Origin: Moorena sp. SIOASIH
Lineage (GTDB): Bacteria; Cyanobacteriota; Cyanobacteriia; Cyanobacteriales; Coleofasciculaceae
Direction of reading: 5' to 3'
NCBI RefSeq assembly: GCF_010671925.1
Contig: NZ_JAAHIH010000005.1
Coordinates: 868,001 to 932,000, forward strand
DNA length: 64,000 nucleotides
A model generated the notes under the pieces. That model was not told the origin of the DNA and searched no databases. It saw only the letters and a list, made by a program, of their open reading frames with translations. The position numbers were made by a program, and so were the translations under genes. Shown here in pieces: positions 50,544 through 59,533 of the stretch (position 1 is its first letter; the number at the start of each line of letters is the position of its first letter).

Positions 50544-53273
50544 ATGTTCTCAGACTTCTCTGGCCAAAATCTCCGAGGTCGCTCCTTCAAGGGTCAAAAC
50601 CTTACAGGAGCAAACTTTAACCACGCTGACCTTCGAGGTGTAGACTTCACCAATGCTCTTTTAAAAGGAGCGACCTTTAGCCATGCTAGAAGTGGACTAC
50701 GGTATTACTGGGTAATTCTTTTACTAGCATTTTCATTACTTGTGTCAGTCTTATCAAGTCATATTTTCTGCCGAACTGGTCATATTTCCCTGAAATTTCT
50801 GGAATCAGAATCCCCTATTCTTCAGAGTGCGATCGCATCAGCACTGTTATTAATCTTTAGCATCATTATTATCCGGCGGGGATTTGCCCTGGCATTAGTG
50901 CTGGTGGTTATAGCTGTAGCTGATATTAGCCTCGAAGCTAACATTACCCGTATTGCTATAGCCGTAGCTGGAGTTGAGACGTTAATGTTAGCTATCGCTG
51001 TAGCAATTGGCACAACTATAGCTATCGCCCATGGTGGAATTATACCAGGAATTTTAGTAGTAGCTGGAGCTATCATCGCCAATATAGATATCCATGGGGA
51101 AGAAGCTTTAGCTGGTAATATTGTAGAAGCTGCTCATTTTTCCTGGGGTTTGGCTGTGACATTGCTAGGTGCTTATGTGGCTAAGCAAGCCTTGGCTGAA
51201 GACCCAAAATTTGCCTTTATTCGCTTAATCGCTATTACCTTCCCCGCTAAACTAGGCACAATTTTTCGCAATGCTAACTTAACCGATGCTGATTTCACCA
51301 AAGCTACCCTCAAAAGTACAGATTTCAGAAATGCTAACCTCACTCGCACTAACTTTCATCTAGCCACAAACCTTGACCTAGCTAGAGTTAGCAATACTAT
51401 TTTAATTGACCGAGAGGTTCGGGATTTAGTCGTTACTCACCGAGGTGCTAATCAAACCTATCGGGGACGTAATCTCAAAGGAGCAAACCTAGCAGGTGCA
51501 GACCTCAGTGATGCTGACTTAACTGAAGCGGATGTGAGTGAAGCTACCTTTGAGGGGGCTTGGTTGGAACGAGTTAAGCTGACTAAAACCCAAGCTTTAA
51601 CTACTAATTTTAAGTATTCACGGCTAACCGGAGCTTGTTTAGAAGCTTGGAATATTGACAGCACGACTCAACTAGATGGTGCTATCTGTGACTATGTTTA
51701 TCTGCTCAACCACCAGGGAGAACGCCGTCCTAGTAGTGGGGAGTTTGCGACCGGAGAATTTACTAAACTGTTTCAAGAAGTTTTAAATACCGTTGATTTA
51801 ATCTTCCGCAATGGAGTTGATTGGAAAGCGTTCGCTTCTTCGTGGCAAAAAATACAAATCGAAAATGAAGGTAGTGAACTGGCTATCCGCAGTATTGAAA
51901 ATAAAGGAGATGGCTGTGTTATTGTCAGAGTAGATATACCGGATGATGCTAATAAAGCTGAAATTCATAGTAATTTTATTCAACATTATGACTTGGCTCT
52001 CAAAGCTTTAGACGAAAAGTATCGAGCTGAGCTAAACAGTAAAGATGAGCAAATTACTCGCTATCAGGAGGATCAAGCCTATTTCAAAGAATTATTGACT
52101 CAACTAGCTAGCCGACCGGTTAATCTGAACGAGACTCAGAAAGAACCAACCTCAAAATCGCTAAACAGCAAGTTAGTTGTTATCAAAGTTGGTCAAGGTA
52201 ACCTCAGAGAAGGGTTTCCGATTACGCTTCAGATTGGAGCAGAGGGAAGTTTCCCATCGGTAGAATGCACGGGGGTTTTGCCCTCAGCTCCGGAAATTAT
52301 CCAATCCTATGGCAAATGGCAATCACTCTACCGCCGAGGGATGAGAACTGGTCTACGGCTAGAAGTGATAGAAACAAAAATTACTAATTTCAGCAGAAAA
52401 GAGTTTTTTGATGCATGTCATGATTCAGCTGAAAACTTGAAAGAAGACCTGAATCGTTGGCTGAAATCTGAGTCCTTTCGCTCGATTAGAGAACAACTGC
52501 TAGAAAAGTTAACCACTTCTGATTTAATTCGTTTTATTATCCAAACCGAAGATAGTAAACTGAGGCATTTACCTTGGCATCTCTGGGATTTTTTCGACCG
52601 CTATCCTAAATCGGAATTTGCTTTGAGTACTCCCGCTTATGAACGCATGGAAAAATCTACGTCTACTAAGGCGAAGGTAAACGTATTAGCAATTCTGGGT
52701 GATAGCACTGGGATTGATATTCATAAAGACCGGATTTTATTAGAGCAATTACCTGATGCAGCAGTCACCTTTTTAGTAGAGCCAAATCGACAAGAGATCA
52801 ATGACCAACTCTGGGCGCAACCCTGGGATATTCTATTTTTTGCTGGTCATAGTTGTAGTCATGCTCAGGATGAAATTGGACAGATTTTTATTAATAAAAC
52901 CGATAGTTTGACCATTGCTCAATTAAAGCATGGTCTGAAAAAAGCGATCGCTCAGGGCTTAAATCTAGCAATATTTAACTCTTGTGATGGATTAAGTTTA
53001 GCAGTGAATCTCGCTGATTTACACATCCCCCAAATGATAGTGATGCGGGAGCCTGTGCCAGATCAAGTAGCGCAAGCGTTTCTTAAAAACTTCCTGGCTG
53101 CCTTTGCCAGTGGTAAGCCATTCTATTATTCCGTCCGTGAAGCCAGGGAAAAGCTCCAAGGTCTAGAAGATGAGTGTCCTTGCGCTACTTGGTTACCTGT
53201 GATTTGCCAAAACCCAGCAGAAATTCCAGGCACTTGGCAAGATTTTCGCAACGCTATTGGAGACAGCTGCTGA
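50544..53273 (+). CDS. Pentapeptide-repeat membrane protein with C-terminal CHAT protease domain
   Basis: A 909-residue protein. Residues 1-48 are pentapeptide repeats (FSGQNLRGRSFKGQNLTGANF...). Residues 53-225 form about five hydrophobic segments rich in Ile/Ala/Val. Residues about 235-405 return to pentapeptide repeats (NANLTDADFTKATLKSTDF; GRNLKGANLAGADLSDADLTEADVSEATF). A linker with a DUKE-like charged coiled coil (about 485-520) leads to a CHAT domain at about 560-900. Its catalytic His is in ILFFAGHSCSHAQDE (H769) and Cys in LAIFNSCDGLSLA (C814). CHAT proteases are caspase relatives (separase/HetF type). The arrangement suggests a membrane-linked sensor with a protease effector. ATG at 50544. 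Confidence 0.9.
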   Translation: MFSDFSGQNLRGRSFKGQNLTGANFNHADLRGVDFTNALLKGATFSHARSGLRYYWVILLLAFSLLVSVLSSHIFCRTGHISLKFLESESPILQSAIASALLLIFSIIIIRRGFALALVLVVIAVADISLEANITRIAIAVAGVETLMLAIAVAIGTTIAIAHGGIIPGILVVAGAIIANIDIHGEEALAGNIVEAAHFSWGLAVTLLGAYVAKQALAEDPKFAFIRLIAITFPAKLGTIFRNANLTDADFTKATLKSTDFRNANLTRTNFHLATNLDLARVSNTILIDREVRDLVVTHRGANQTYRGRNLKGANLAGADLSDADLTEADVSEATFEGAWLERVKLTKTQALTTNFKYSRLTGACLEAWNIDSTTQLDGAICDYVYLLNHQGERRPSSGEFATGEFTKLFQEVLNTVDLIFRNGVDWKAFASSWQKIQIENEGSELAIRSIENKGDGCVIVRVDIPDDANKAEIHSNFIQHYDLALKALDEKYRAELNSKDEQITRYQEDQAYFKELLTQLASRPVNLNETQKEPTSKSLNSKLVVIKVGQGNLREGFPITLQIGAEGSFPSVECTGVLPSAPEIIQSYGKWQSLYRRGMRTGLRLEVIETKITNFSRKEFFDACHDSAENLKEDLNRWLKSESFRSIREQLLEKLTTSDLIRFIIQTEDSKLRHLPWHLWDFFDRYPKSEFALSTPAYERMEKSTSTKAKVNVLAILGDSTGIDIHKDRILLEQLPDAAVTFLVEPNRQEINDQLWAQPWDILFFAGHSCSHAQDEIGQIFINKTDSLTIAQLKHGLKKAIAQGLNLAIFNSCDGLSLAVNLADLHIPQMIVMREPVPDQVAQAFLKNFLAAFASGKPFYYSVREAREKLQGLEDECPCATWLPVICQNPAEIPGTWQDFRNAIGDSC

Positions 53274-53283
53274 ATTGAAGATT

Positions 53284-53350
53284 GTAGAGTGGGCAAAAAC
53301 ATTTTGGTTATGGGTGAGTATTCTAGATAATAGAATTTTGCCACGCCACT
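53284..53350. repeat. TGTAGAGTGGGCAAAAACATT palindromic repeat, diverged copy
   Basis: Related to the palindromes at 7872-7941 and 8005-8074 (GTGGGCAAAAACNNTTTGGTTATG-GTGAGTATTC ... TTTTGCC). Confidence 0.75.
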
Positions 53351-53400
53351 ACGCACTTGTTGTCACCCCTTCACAGGGTTTAAACAAGTAAAATTTTTAT

Positions 53401-54080
53401 TTATAAAATCCACTCTACCAGCATAAACATTAAACAAGTTTTACCAAGCACAAAATAAGGAACAAAATCAAAGTTTTCATCATATTCACCATTATTAAGA
53501 GGGAATAACAAAACCTGGTCAGAGGGGTTTACAAACATCATTGGAATAACTTTTGACAAAAAAAACTCAATATATTCCTCTCGCTGTTTTAAACAAGCTT
53601 CTGTTTCAGGGGTTGATTTATAATTATCATCATGATTTTCGTTTATACCATAAATTTTTCTAAAAATTTGTCATTAAACCATTCAATGAAATCAACTTGA
53701 CTAAGATATTTCATTTGTTTAAAAATTTCTTCTAACTTATATACATCGTCATCATAATTATCTATATCTCTTTCATGATGAAGATACTGTTCTTTCAGGT
53801 CATATAGAGAGTCTAAAACTTTTTCGTCAATATCCTTTGATGTTGGGGTAAATGTTGCGGGCTTAGCCAATAGCTTAATATTGACAACAAATGGAGGACC
53901 GTATGCTTTTCGCCCAAACCGTTCTTCTAGTTGTAACAGTTTTTCAATAGTCTCGAAAATGGATTGGTCAAAGCCGTAATTTGGTAACAAACAAATTTCA
54001 TTGGTAAGTAAAAAAGCTTTGTCAATATAGTTTTTATCTACTGAACCGTGTTGAGCAATACAAATTTTTTGCTTATCCAT
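53401..54080 (-). pseudogene. Hypothetical protein with probable frameshift
   Basis: The first frame (54080 to 53643) gives 145 residues: MDKQKICIAQHGSVDKNYIDKAFLLTNEICLLPNYGF ... FKQMKYLSQVDFIEWFNDKFLEKFMV. Overlapping its end, another frame continues IYGINENHDDNYKSTPETEACLKQREEYIEFFLSKVIPMMFVNPSDQVLLFPLNNGEYDENFDFVPYFVLGK to a stop at 53401, without a good start codon. Together they look like one protein of about 230 residues broken by a one-base change near 53650. I do not recognise the family. Confidence 0.5.
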
Positions 54081-54088
54081 AAATTTAC

Positions 54089-54205
54089 CATTTTCTTGAA
54101 AAATTTACTCTAGCAAACTCCACCTGATTCGCCCATAACAATCGATTTAACCCAACCCAAACAGTCGGGGCATTAACTGAAAATTGCTTGGCAACACGGA
54201 CAATT
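54089..54205 (-). pseudogene. HTH-like fragment, possibly the C-terminus of an ImmA/IrrE-type protein
   Basis: A short minus-strand frame reads IVRVAKQFSVNAPTVWVGLNRLLWANQVEFAR and stops just before the hypothetical gene at 54080. The pattern VA..F.V....V...L..L resembles the end of ImmA/IrrE metallopeptidases. No HExxH part is present. Low confidence. Confidence 0.3.
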
Positions 54206-54405
54206 TTAACCTATCCTATTGAGTTGTTAGAGATTTATTTTAAGCATGATAGCTGACAAATAACGTCTGAATGCTTACAACTCCTCACGAGTCAGGAGTA
54301 AGGAGTCGGGATTTTACTTAAGCTACACGCAAACCGCTATATTGAGATCAAATCCTTAGCCCGAGGGTATCTTAGAGGAAGATAGGGACAAACACTAGAA
54401 ACCTC
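54206..54405. other. Upstream region of the M48-like gene
   Basis: Holds a right-end fragment of the GTAAGCATTCAGC family (CTGAATGCTTAC at 54270). Nothing else recognised. Confidence 0.4.
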
Positions 54406-56688
54406 ATGGCATCTATTCCTAATCCAACTCTGGCAGCTGGTCTAGAAGCTCTGAAACAGGGCAATTACCAGGATGCGATCGCACACTTAGAAGGTGTCTG
54501 TGAGATGGAGTTGGATGACTCCATTGTGACGGAAGCCTCTCAATCCCTAGTGCAGGCTTATCCTAAGCATGGTCAGCCGGAAAAAGCGATCGCACTTTGC
54601 CAACACCTGAGGGAACACCCTGACCCCCAGATACAGGAATGGGCAGCTAAAACCGAGGCTGAGTTAATTACCAAGTATCCTGTTGCTGCTAAATCCCCTA
54701 CCGATGCCACAGGGTTTACCCCCCTAGAGGATAAGGCTTCTAGCCGAGTGAATAGCCCACTGAAACTGAGCCGTAAACCAAACCAGACTGCTTCATCTTC
54801 TTCCCTATTACCAGTTCCCTACTCTCCCCCTGATATTCCCACCCTCTACACTCCTCGTCCTCGATGGCGCAACTCCGGACGAGCACAGCATTGGCATCCC
54901 CTGAAATCTCCCAAGATGGAACGGTTGTGGTTAGTAGCAATCACGGTTGCGATCGCATTTTTCTGGCTACTGCGGGTTCTAGTAGAATTCGCCATGGAAA
55001 CCATCAATTCCATCTTGGTAGAGTTACCGTGGTTCCAACCCTTCCAATTGTTATACCGTGACCCAACCCTAGCCGTAGGAATTACCATAGCCATCCTATT
55101 TATCCTATCGCCCTGGTTAATGGATGGATTGCTAAAACAGTTTCATGGTCTTGAACCCCTATCCCTAACTCAACTAGCTTCCCGCCATCCAGAATCCGCT
55201 AAAGTCATCCAAAAGGTTTGCCGCAAACGACGTCTGCCCTTACCGAGCTTAAAAATATTACCCACAGACGCCACCGTAGCCCTGACCTATGGTAACTTAC
55301 CTCGCACTGCTCGCATTGTAGTTAGTCAGGGATTATTAGACCAGCTCAAAGATGATGAAATTGCCAACATCTACGCTGGTCAGCTAGGACATATTATCAA
55401 TCGGGATTTCATGTTGATGTCCCTAGGGGTACTAATTATTCAAATCCCTTACACCATCTATTGGCAAATCCCTCAGTGGGCAGAGAAGCTAAAGGAATTA
55501 TTGCTAGTTAAATTACCTGGTGCTAGCGGATGGTTAAGCGCAATCCTTTTAGGAATCACCGGTACCCTTGCTTCCCTCAGTTACAGCATTTACTGGGTAT
55601 TGAGCTTACCCCTGCTATGGTTATCTAGAGCTAGAGTTTACTATAGCGATCGCATCGCCATCTCAATCACTGGTAATCCCAATGGCTTGACCCGCGCTTT
55701 ACTAAAAATTGCCCTAGGGATAAGCGAAGACATCCAAATTTCCGGCCAAACCAGTGGGCTATTAGAAAGCTTTGATGTCTTACTCCCCGTCGGTTATCAG
55801 CAAGCCATGGTTATCGGCAGTTTTTCCCCCACCACCCCCTTTGAAGACATCTTAAAATGGGACTGTACTAATCCCTACCGCTACTGGTTAATTATCAACT
55901 CTGCCCATCCCCTACTGGGAGAACGCTTACATTTACCTAAGCGCTACGCCCACTTTCTCAAGCTTCATCCCGAACTAGATTTACCGGCTCTAATTCCTGC
56001 TAGTCGCAATCGAGCTGAATTTTTCTCTAAACTCAGCAACAGTTACAAAGCCTTGCCCCTGCTACAAAGTACCCTAATTTTTGGTGTAATAATGGGGGCA
56101 GCCCTAAGAGGGATACTTTGGATAATTGGTAAACTATCTGACCTGCTCGACATTTGGCAGCTAATTTGGCTACATAATGCCAATTCCTTTATCGATGCTT
56201 GTATCTTAATTGCCTTTAGTATCAGTGTCTTTCTCTGGATTAATAATTATTTTCCCGACCTTAAACCTACCAATATCGGTACTGACCCCGACTTAGGAGA
56301 TTATTTCGCCACTAACGCTACTCTACCTCCCGATAGTCGTCCTGTTCTCTTAAGCGGAAAACTATTAGGACGTTCGGGATTACGCAATTGGCTCGGACAA
56401 GATTTAATATTACAAACCTCAACAGGTTTAGTCAGACTAAATTACTGTTCCTATCTCGGACCACTAGGTAATATCCTACCTCAACCCACCCGTGTTAGTA
56501 ATTTAGTTAACCAGACCGTGATTGTCACCGGTTGGTTTCGCCGGGGTGTTAATCCCTGGATTGATATTGAAACCATCAGTATCGAAGACGATAAAGTAAT
56601 TCGCAGCTACTATCCCATTTGGATTACCATTCTCGCCACAGTAGCAGCCCTATCCGGCGCTTATCTGATTTCCCAAGTAGGAGCCTGA
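54406..56688 (+). CDS. M48-family membrane metallopeptidase homologue lacking the HExxH motif
   Basis: A 760-residue protein. The N-terminal 90 residues are TPR-like (LAAGLEALKQGNYQDAIAHLEGVC). After a linker come membrane helices (about 175-240), then an M48 (HtpX/Ste24-like) domain: KVIQKVCRKRRLPLPSLKILPTDATVALTYGNLPRTARIVVSQGLL followed by DDEIANIYAGQLGHIINRDFMLM. In active members this reads AHELGHI.NRD. Here the first His and the Glu are replaced by Gly325 and Gln326, leaving only His329. Zinc-dependent catalysis is thus unlikely. More helices and a C-terminal OB-like region follow (LLSGKLLGRSGLRNWLGQDLILQTSTGLVRL). It is probably a membrane-bound pseudoprotease. Confidence 0.85.
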   Translation: MASIPNPTLAAGLEALKQGNYQDAIAHLEGVCEMELDDSIVTEASQSLVQAYPKHGQPEKAIALCQHLREHPDPQIQEWAAKTEAELITKYPVAAKSPTDATGFTPLEDKASSRVNSPLKLSRKPNQTASSSSLLPVPYSPPDIPTLYTPRPRWRNSGRAQHWHPLKSPKMERLWLVAITVAIAFFWLLRVLVEFAMETINSILVELPWFQPFQLLYRDPTLAVGITIAILFILSPWLMDGLLKQFHGLEPLSLTQLASRHPESAKVIQKVCRKRRLPLPSLKILPTDATVALTYGNLPRTARIVVSQGLLDQLKDDEIANIYAGQLGHIINRDFMLMSLGVLIIQIPYTIYWQIPQWAEKLKELLLVKLPGASGWLSAILLGITGTLASLSYSIYWVLSLPLLWLSRARVYYSDRIAISITGNPNGLTRALLKIALGISEDIQISGQTSGLLESFDVLLPVGYQQAMVIGSFSPTTPFEDILKWDCTNPYRYWLIINSAHPLLGERLHLPKRYAHFLKLHPELDLPALIPASRNRAEFFSKLSNSYKALPLLQSTLIFGVIMGAALRGILWIIGKLSDLLDIWQLIWLHNANSFIDACILIAFSISVFLWINNYFPDLKPTNIGTDPDLGDYFATNATLPPDSRPVLLSGKLLGRSGLRNWLGQDLILQTSTGLVRLNYCSYLGPLGNILPQPTRVSNLVNQTVIVTGWFRRGVNPWIDIETISIEDDKVIRSYYPIWITILATVAALSGAYLISQVGA

Positions 56689-56694
56689 AATTAT

Positions 56695-56840
56695 TGGGAG
56701 GGAATCGGGAATCGGGAATCGGGAATCGGGAATCGGGAATCGGGAATCGGGAAGGAGTAGATAGTAGGGTGGGCAGTGGATCAGACCGGATTAATGACTG
56801 AGAGAATAGTTGCTAGACACTGCCCACCATAGTAGATCTA
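56695..56840. repeat. GGGAATC heptamers and a GGTGGGCAGTG palindrome
   Basis: About seven GGGAATC units (56701-56749), then TAGTAGGGTGGGCAGTG ... CACTGCCCACCATAGTA (56760-56835), a relative of the 105-base units at 43166. Confidence 0.88.
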
Positions 56841-57053
56841 TTTTTTTCAGTATAATGAGGTACATTAACAACAATGATAAAACCGCTATAGTAATATCTT
56901 TAAGAGAGATTTAATTTAAAAAAAATTCAATAGCATGCGCTAAATCGGGATAAGTTATTGCACCAATTTGACGTAAAATAATTTTGAGCTTTGTATTGAT
57001 TCAAAGCTCGAGTTGTGTAACCTCATGCATGAACGCGATGGCAATAATATAGT

Positions 57054-57533
57054 ATGAAAAAAATATATCTAATTTTACCATTAGCTATCCTAGCTTTTGG
57101 ATGTGTAGTTGTTAACAGCCAAGAAACATACTCACCCAATAGTTACACTCAATCCGTTACCAGTGAAGTGTTAGGTAGTGGTTATCCGACTCAAGAAAAA
57201 AAGGAAATTCTTGAACTTATTCGCCATACCATCAAACCCAGAACAAAACTGCCTCATCATACTCATACCGGCATGCAAATTGCACTAGTAGAGGCTGGCA
57301 CGTTAACGTTTACTGTTGTGAAAGGAGAGGCTAAAGTCAGGAAAGCTAATGGAACAGAATTAATTCTGCAAGCAGGGCAAACGACACAACTAACGGTTGG
57401 AGATTCTCTAGTTGAATCTAGCGGAATGGTTCATTATGGTGAAAACAAAACAAACAAACCAGTTATTCTTTTGTCGGCTTCTCTATTTGATGTTGAGCAA
57501 GCAAAAACTATTTTAATCGATCCAGAAAAGTGA
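57054..57533 (+). CDS. Cupin-domain lipoprotein
   Basis: A 159-residue secreted protein. MKKIYLILPLAILAFGCVVV is a lipoprotein signal peptide with the lipobox LAFGC (Cys17). The rest is a single cupin: motif 1 HHTHTGMQIALVEAGTLTFTV supplies His ligands, and motif 2 DSLVESSGMVHYGENKTNKPVILLSASL supplies the third. The closest familiar group is the small cupin proteins with unknown ligand. Metal binding is likely from the histidines. It lies alone; ATG at 57054. Confidence 0.85.
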   Translation: MKKIYLILPLAILAFGCVVVNSQETYSPNSYTQSVTSEVLGSGYPTQEKKEILELIRHTIKPRTKLPHHTHTGMQIALVEAGTLTFTVVKGEAKVRKANGTELILQAGQTTQLTVGDSLVESSGMVHYGENKTNKPVILLSASLFDVEQAKTILIDPEK

Positions 57534-57539
57534 AGAATA

Positions 57540-57662
57540 AAGTGTCAGCGGTGAGTGGTCAGTGGTCAGTGGTCAGCGCTCAGCGCTCAGCCGTTGGCCT
57601 TGCTCCGAAGCTCCCGACTCCCGACTCCCGACTCCCGACTCCCGACTTCCGACTTCCGACTC
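57540..57662. repeat. GTCAGTG and CGACTCC heptamer arrays
   Basis: GTCAGTG/CTCAGCG heptamers (57548-57590) and CCGACTC heptamers (57609-57661). Confidence 0.88.
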
Positions 57663-57734
57663 CCCAAAAAAAACATTAAGAAATGTTGCGTTATCTGTAA
57701 ATATTCGTTACATTTATTTACATAACTGATTACC

Positions 57735-57870
57735 AGAGGACCACTACGTCCTTAAGACCTTGAGCTCACAGCCAGGGATAAAGGCACACTGTAAGCGTAT
57801 TGGCCCTAGGTTTTCTCCTCCCAACACAGCAAGTATCACCAGCCCCTCTCAATGGCTGGTTTTTTTATAT
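57735..57870 (+). ncRNA. Candidate Yfr2-like small RNA with terminator
   Basis: After TACATAACTG, the sequence contains an AGGAC-CACTAC-GTCCT stem and a CAGGGATAAAGGC segment that partly pairs with GGCCCTAGG. An unpaired TTTTCTCCTCCCAACAC follows, then the intrinsic terminator CCAGCC-CCTCTCAAT-GGCTGG-TTTTTTT (57849-57869). A conserved exposed CCUCC-type stretch with a terminator stem is what I recall of the cyanobacterial Yfr2 family. No ORF of any size fits. The boundaries are estimates. Confidence 0.5.
57849..57870 (+). terminator. Intrinsic terminator CCAGCC...GGCTGG-T7
   Basis: A six-base perfect stem with a nine-base loop followed by seven T. No coding gene ends just upstream, which supports a small RNA gene. 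Confidence 0.82.
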
Positions 57871-58127
57871 CTAGAAATTCTCCATTGCTTGAGGTACTTT
57901 CTTTCTGGGTTTTTAGGGAGCAGGGAGTAGGGAGTAGGGAGTAGGGTCAAGAGTGTTTTAAGTGTTTTAAGTGTTTTAAGTGTGGAGAGAGTGTGATAAC
58001 TATCGCCACTATCACAATCTGCTCTATTCCCTGTTCCCTGTTCCCTGTTCCCTGTTCCCTCCAAAATTTGTTACAAAAGTTTTACAAATATGCTATAATA
58101 TAAAATTTTTATGTTATAATAAAATTC

Positions 58128-58194
58128 CCGTGGAACATTTAACGTCCACGGGAAGAGCCAGCCTGAAGATCTTCCTACCCTGAAGGCTGGCTCT
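58128..58194 (+). promoter_or_regulatory. Two stacked hairpins in the leader of the small conserved gene
   Basis: CCCGTGGA-loop-TCCACGGG is followed at once by AGAGCCAGCC-loop-GGCTGGCTCT. A ribosome-binding site (ACAGGAG) follows about 20 bases later, before the ATG at 58227. The paralogue at 15352 also has leader hairpins. It could be an attenuator or RNA-stability element. Confidence 0.5.
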
Positions 58195-58226
58195 AGGGCC
58201 CCTTATAACAGGAGATACATTAAATT

Positions 58227-58436
58227 ATGTCCTATGCTGAACGCCTACATCCATGGGTGGTGGTGCGCCTATTGCCCAAGATGCAAAGAGTGATTGTTGC
58301 TCGGTTCCGCAAACGTTCTGATGCCGAGGGTCATATGCAGGCTCTGAAACGGCTAATGCCCGATGCTAAATTCGTGATTATATTTGATATCGGGGAGCCG
58401 ATTACTGAAGAAGATTCTTCCGATTACAGGGAGTAG
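58227..58436 (+). CDS. Small conserved protein, paralogue of 15158-15352
   Basis: A 69-residue basic protein (ERLHPWVVVRLLPKMQRVIVARFRKRSDAEGHMQALKRLMPDAKFVIIFDIGEPITEEDSSDYRE), about half identical to the 64-residue protein at 15158-15352. It differs by an acidic tail. No named family is known to me. The ATG has an AGGAG-type site 13 bases upstream. Having two paralogues in one window, both with structured leaders, suggests an RNA- or nucleic-acid-related regulatory role, but that is only inference. Confidence 0.72.
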   Translation: MSYAERLHPWVVVRLLPKMQRVIVARFRKRSDAEGHMQALKRLMPDAKFVIIFDIGEPITEEDSSDYRE

Positions 58437-58580
58437 GGAGTAGGGAGTGGGGAATCGGGAGTCGGGAGTCGGGAGTCGGGAGTCAGCTCAGCGTTGCCTC
58501 TTGCCTTTTGCCTTTTGCCTTTTGCCTCTTGCCTTTTGCCTCTTGCCTCTTGCCTCTTGCCTCTTGCCTCTTGCCTCTCA
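58434..58580. repeat. GGGAGTA/GGGAGTC and TTGCCTC/TTGCCTT heptamer arrays
   Basis: Two adjoining arrays of seven-base units fill the gap before cysH. Confidence 0.92.
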
Positions 58581-58645
58581 GAGAGATTATTCACAAATAA
58601 ATTACCATAACAATATATCCAGAGTAAAAACAAGATACTACCACC

Positions 58646-59533
58646 ATGCCGCGACTGAATCTGATCGCTTCTGATCAAGCTTCTGGAAATCAACAGGCTG
58701 CACCTATCCAAAGCCCTGATCACTTCGATGGGAATGGGAAAACAAACCAGCCTCAATCTCAGCAGTTAGACCCCATGACCGGGGTGACATCGAACCAAAT
58801 TGAGCTGAATTTGGAAGCAGTGAATCAGCAACTTGCTGACGCTAGCCCTACCAAAATCGTAGAATGGGCAGCTGAAACCTTTGGTGATGGCTTAGTGATG
58901 AGTAGCAGCTTTGGGATCCAGTCAGCGGTCATGCTGCACTTGGTCACTAGAGTGGTGCCAGATATACCGGTAATTTGGGTAGATACCGGCTACCTACCGG
59001 TGAAAACCTATCGATTTGCCCAGGAGTTGATCGAACGGCTCAACTTGAATGTTAAAGTTTACCAGTCTGCCATGAGTCCGGCACGGATGGAAGCCTTGTA
59101 TGACAGACTCTGGGAAAAGAATGATGTAGAATCCCTCAACCGCTACGACCAGATCCGCAAGGTGGAACCGATGCAGCGCGCTTTGCGGGAACTAAACGCA
59201 ACGGGATGGTTAGCAGGATTGCGCAAGCAACAGACTGACCACCGCAAGACTATGGGCTGGGTTAACAAGCAGGGAGAGCAGCACAAGATTTTGCCAATTC
59301 TTAACTGGAACTCTAGGGATATCTATAAGTATCTCACCGCTCATGACTTACCCTATCATCCTATGTTTGATGAGGGTTATACAACCGTCGGTGATTGGCA
59401 TTCCAGCCGACCTTTATCCTTTGATGATCAGGATGAACGGGATACCCGTTTTCATGGCCTTAAGCAAGAGTGTGGTATACACTTGCCTGAAACTCCTGGT
59501 GAAGCCGCAAGTCTTGATTCTAGCTCTCTGTAA
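58646..59533 (+). CDS. cysH: Phosphoadenylyl-sulfate reductase
   Basis: A 295-residue CysH that reduces PAPS to sulfite with thioredoxin in assimilatory sulfate reduction. The core shows the PP-loop [18 protein letters not shown], the substrate region [35 protein letters not shown], the [15 protein letters not shown] segment and the single catalytic cysteine in KQECGIHLP. The extra CC...CxxC cysteines of APS reductases are absent, so PAPS is the expected substrate. The first 45 residues are polar and non-conserved; the Met in [13 protein letters not shown] (about residue 44) is an alternative start. ATG at 58646. Confidence 0.93.
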   Translation: MPRLNLIASDQASGNQQAAPIQSPDHFDGNGKTNQPQSQQLDPMTGVTSNQIELNLEAVNQQLADASPTKIVEWAAETFGDGLVMSSSFGIQSAVMLHLVTRVVPDIPVIWVDTGYLPVKTYRFAQELIERLNLNVKVYQSAMSPARMEALYDRLWEKNDVESLNRYDQIRKVEPMQRALRELNATGWLAGLRKQQTDHRKTMGWVNKQGEQHKILPILNWNSRDIYKYLTAHDLPYHPMFDEGYTTVGDWHSSRPLSFDDQDERDTRFHGLKQECGIHLPETPGEAASLDSSSL

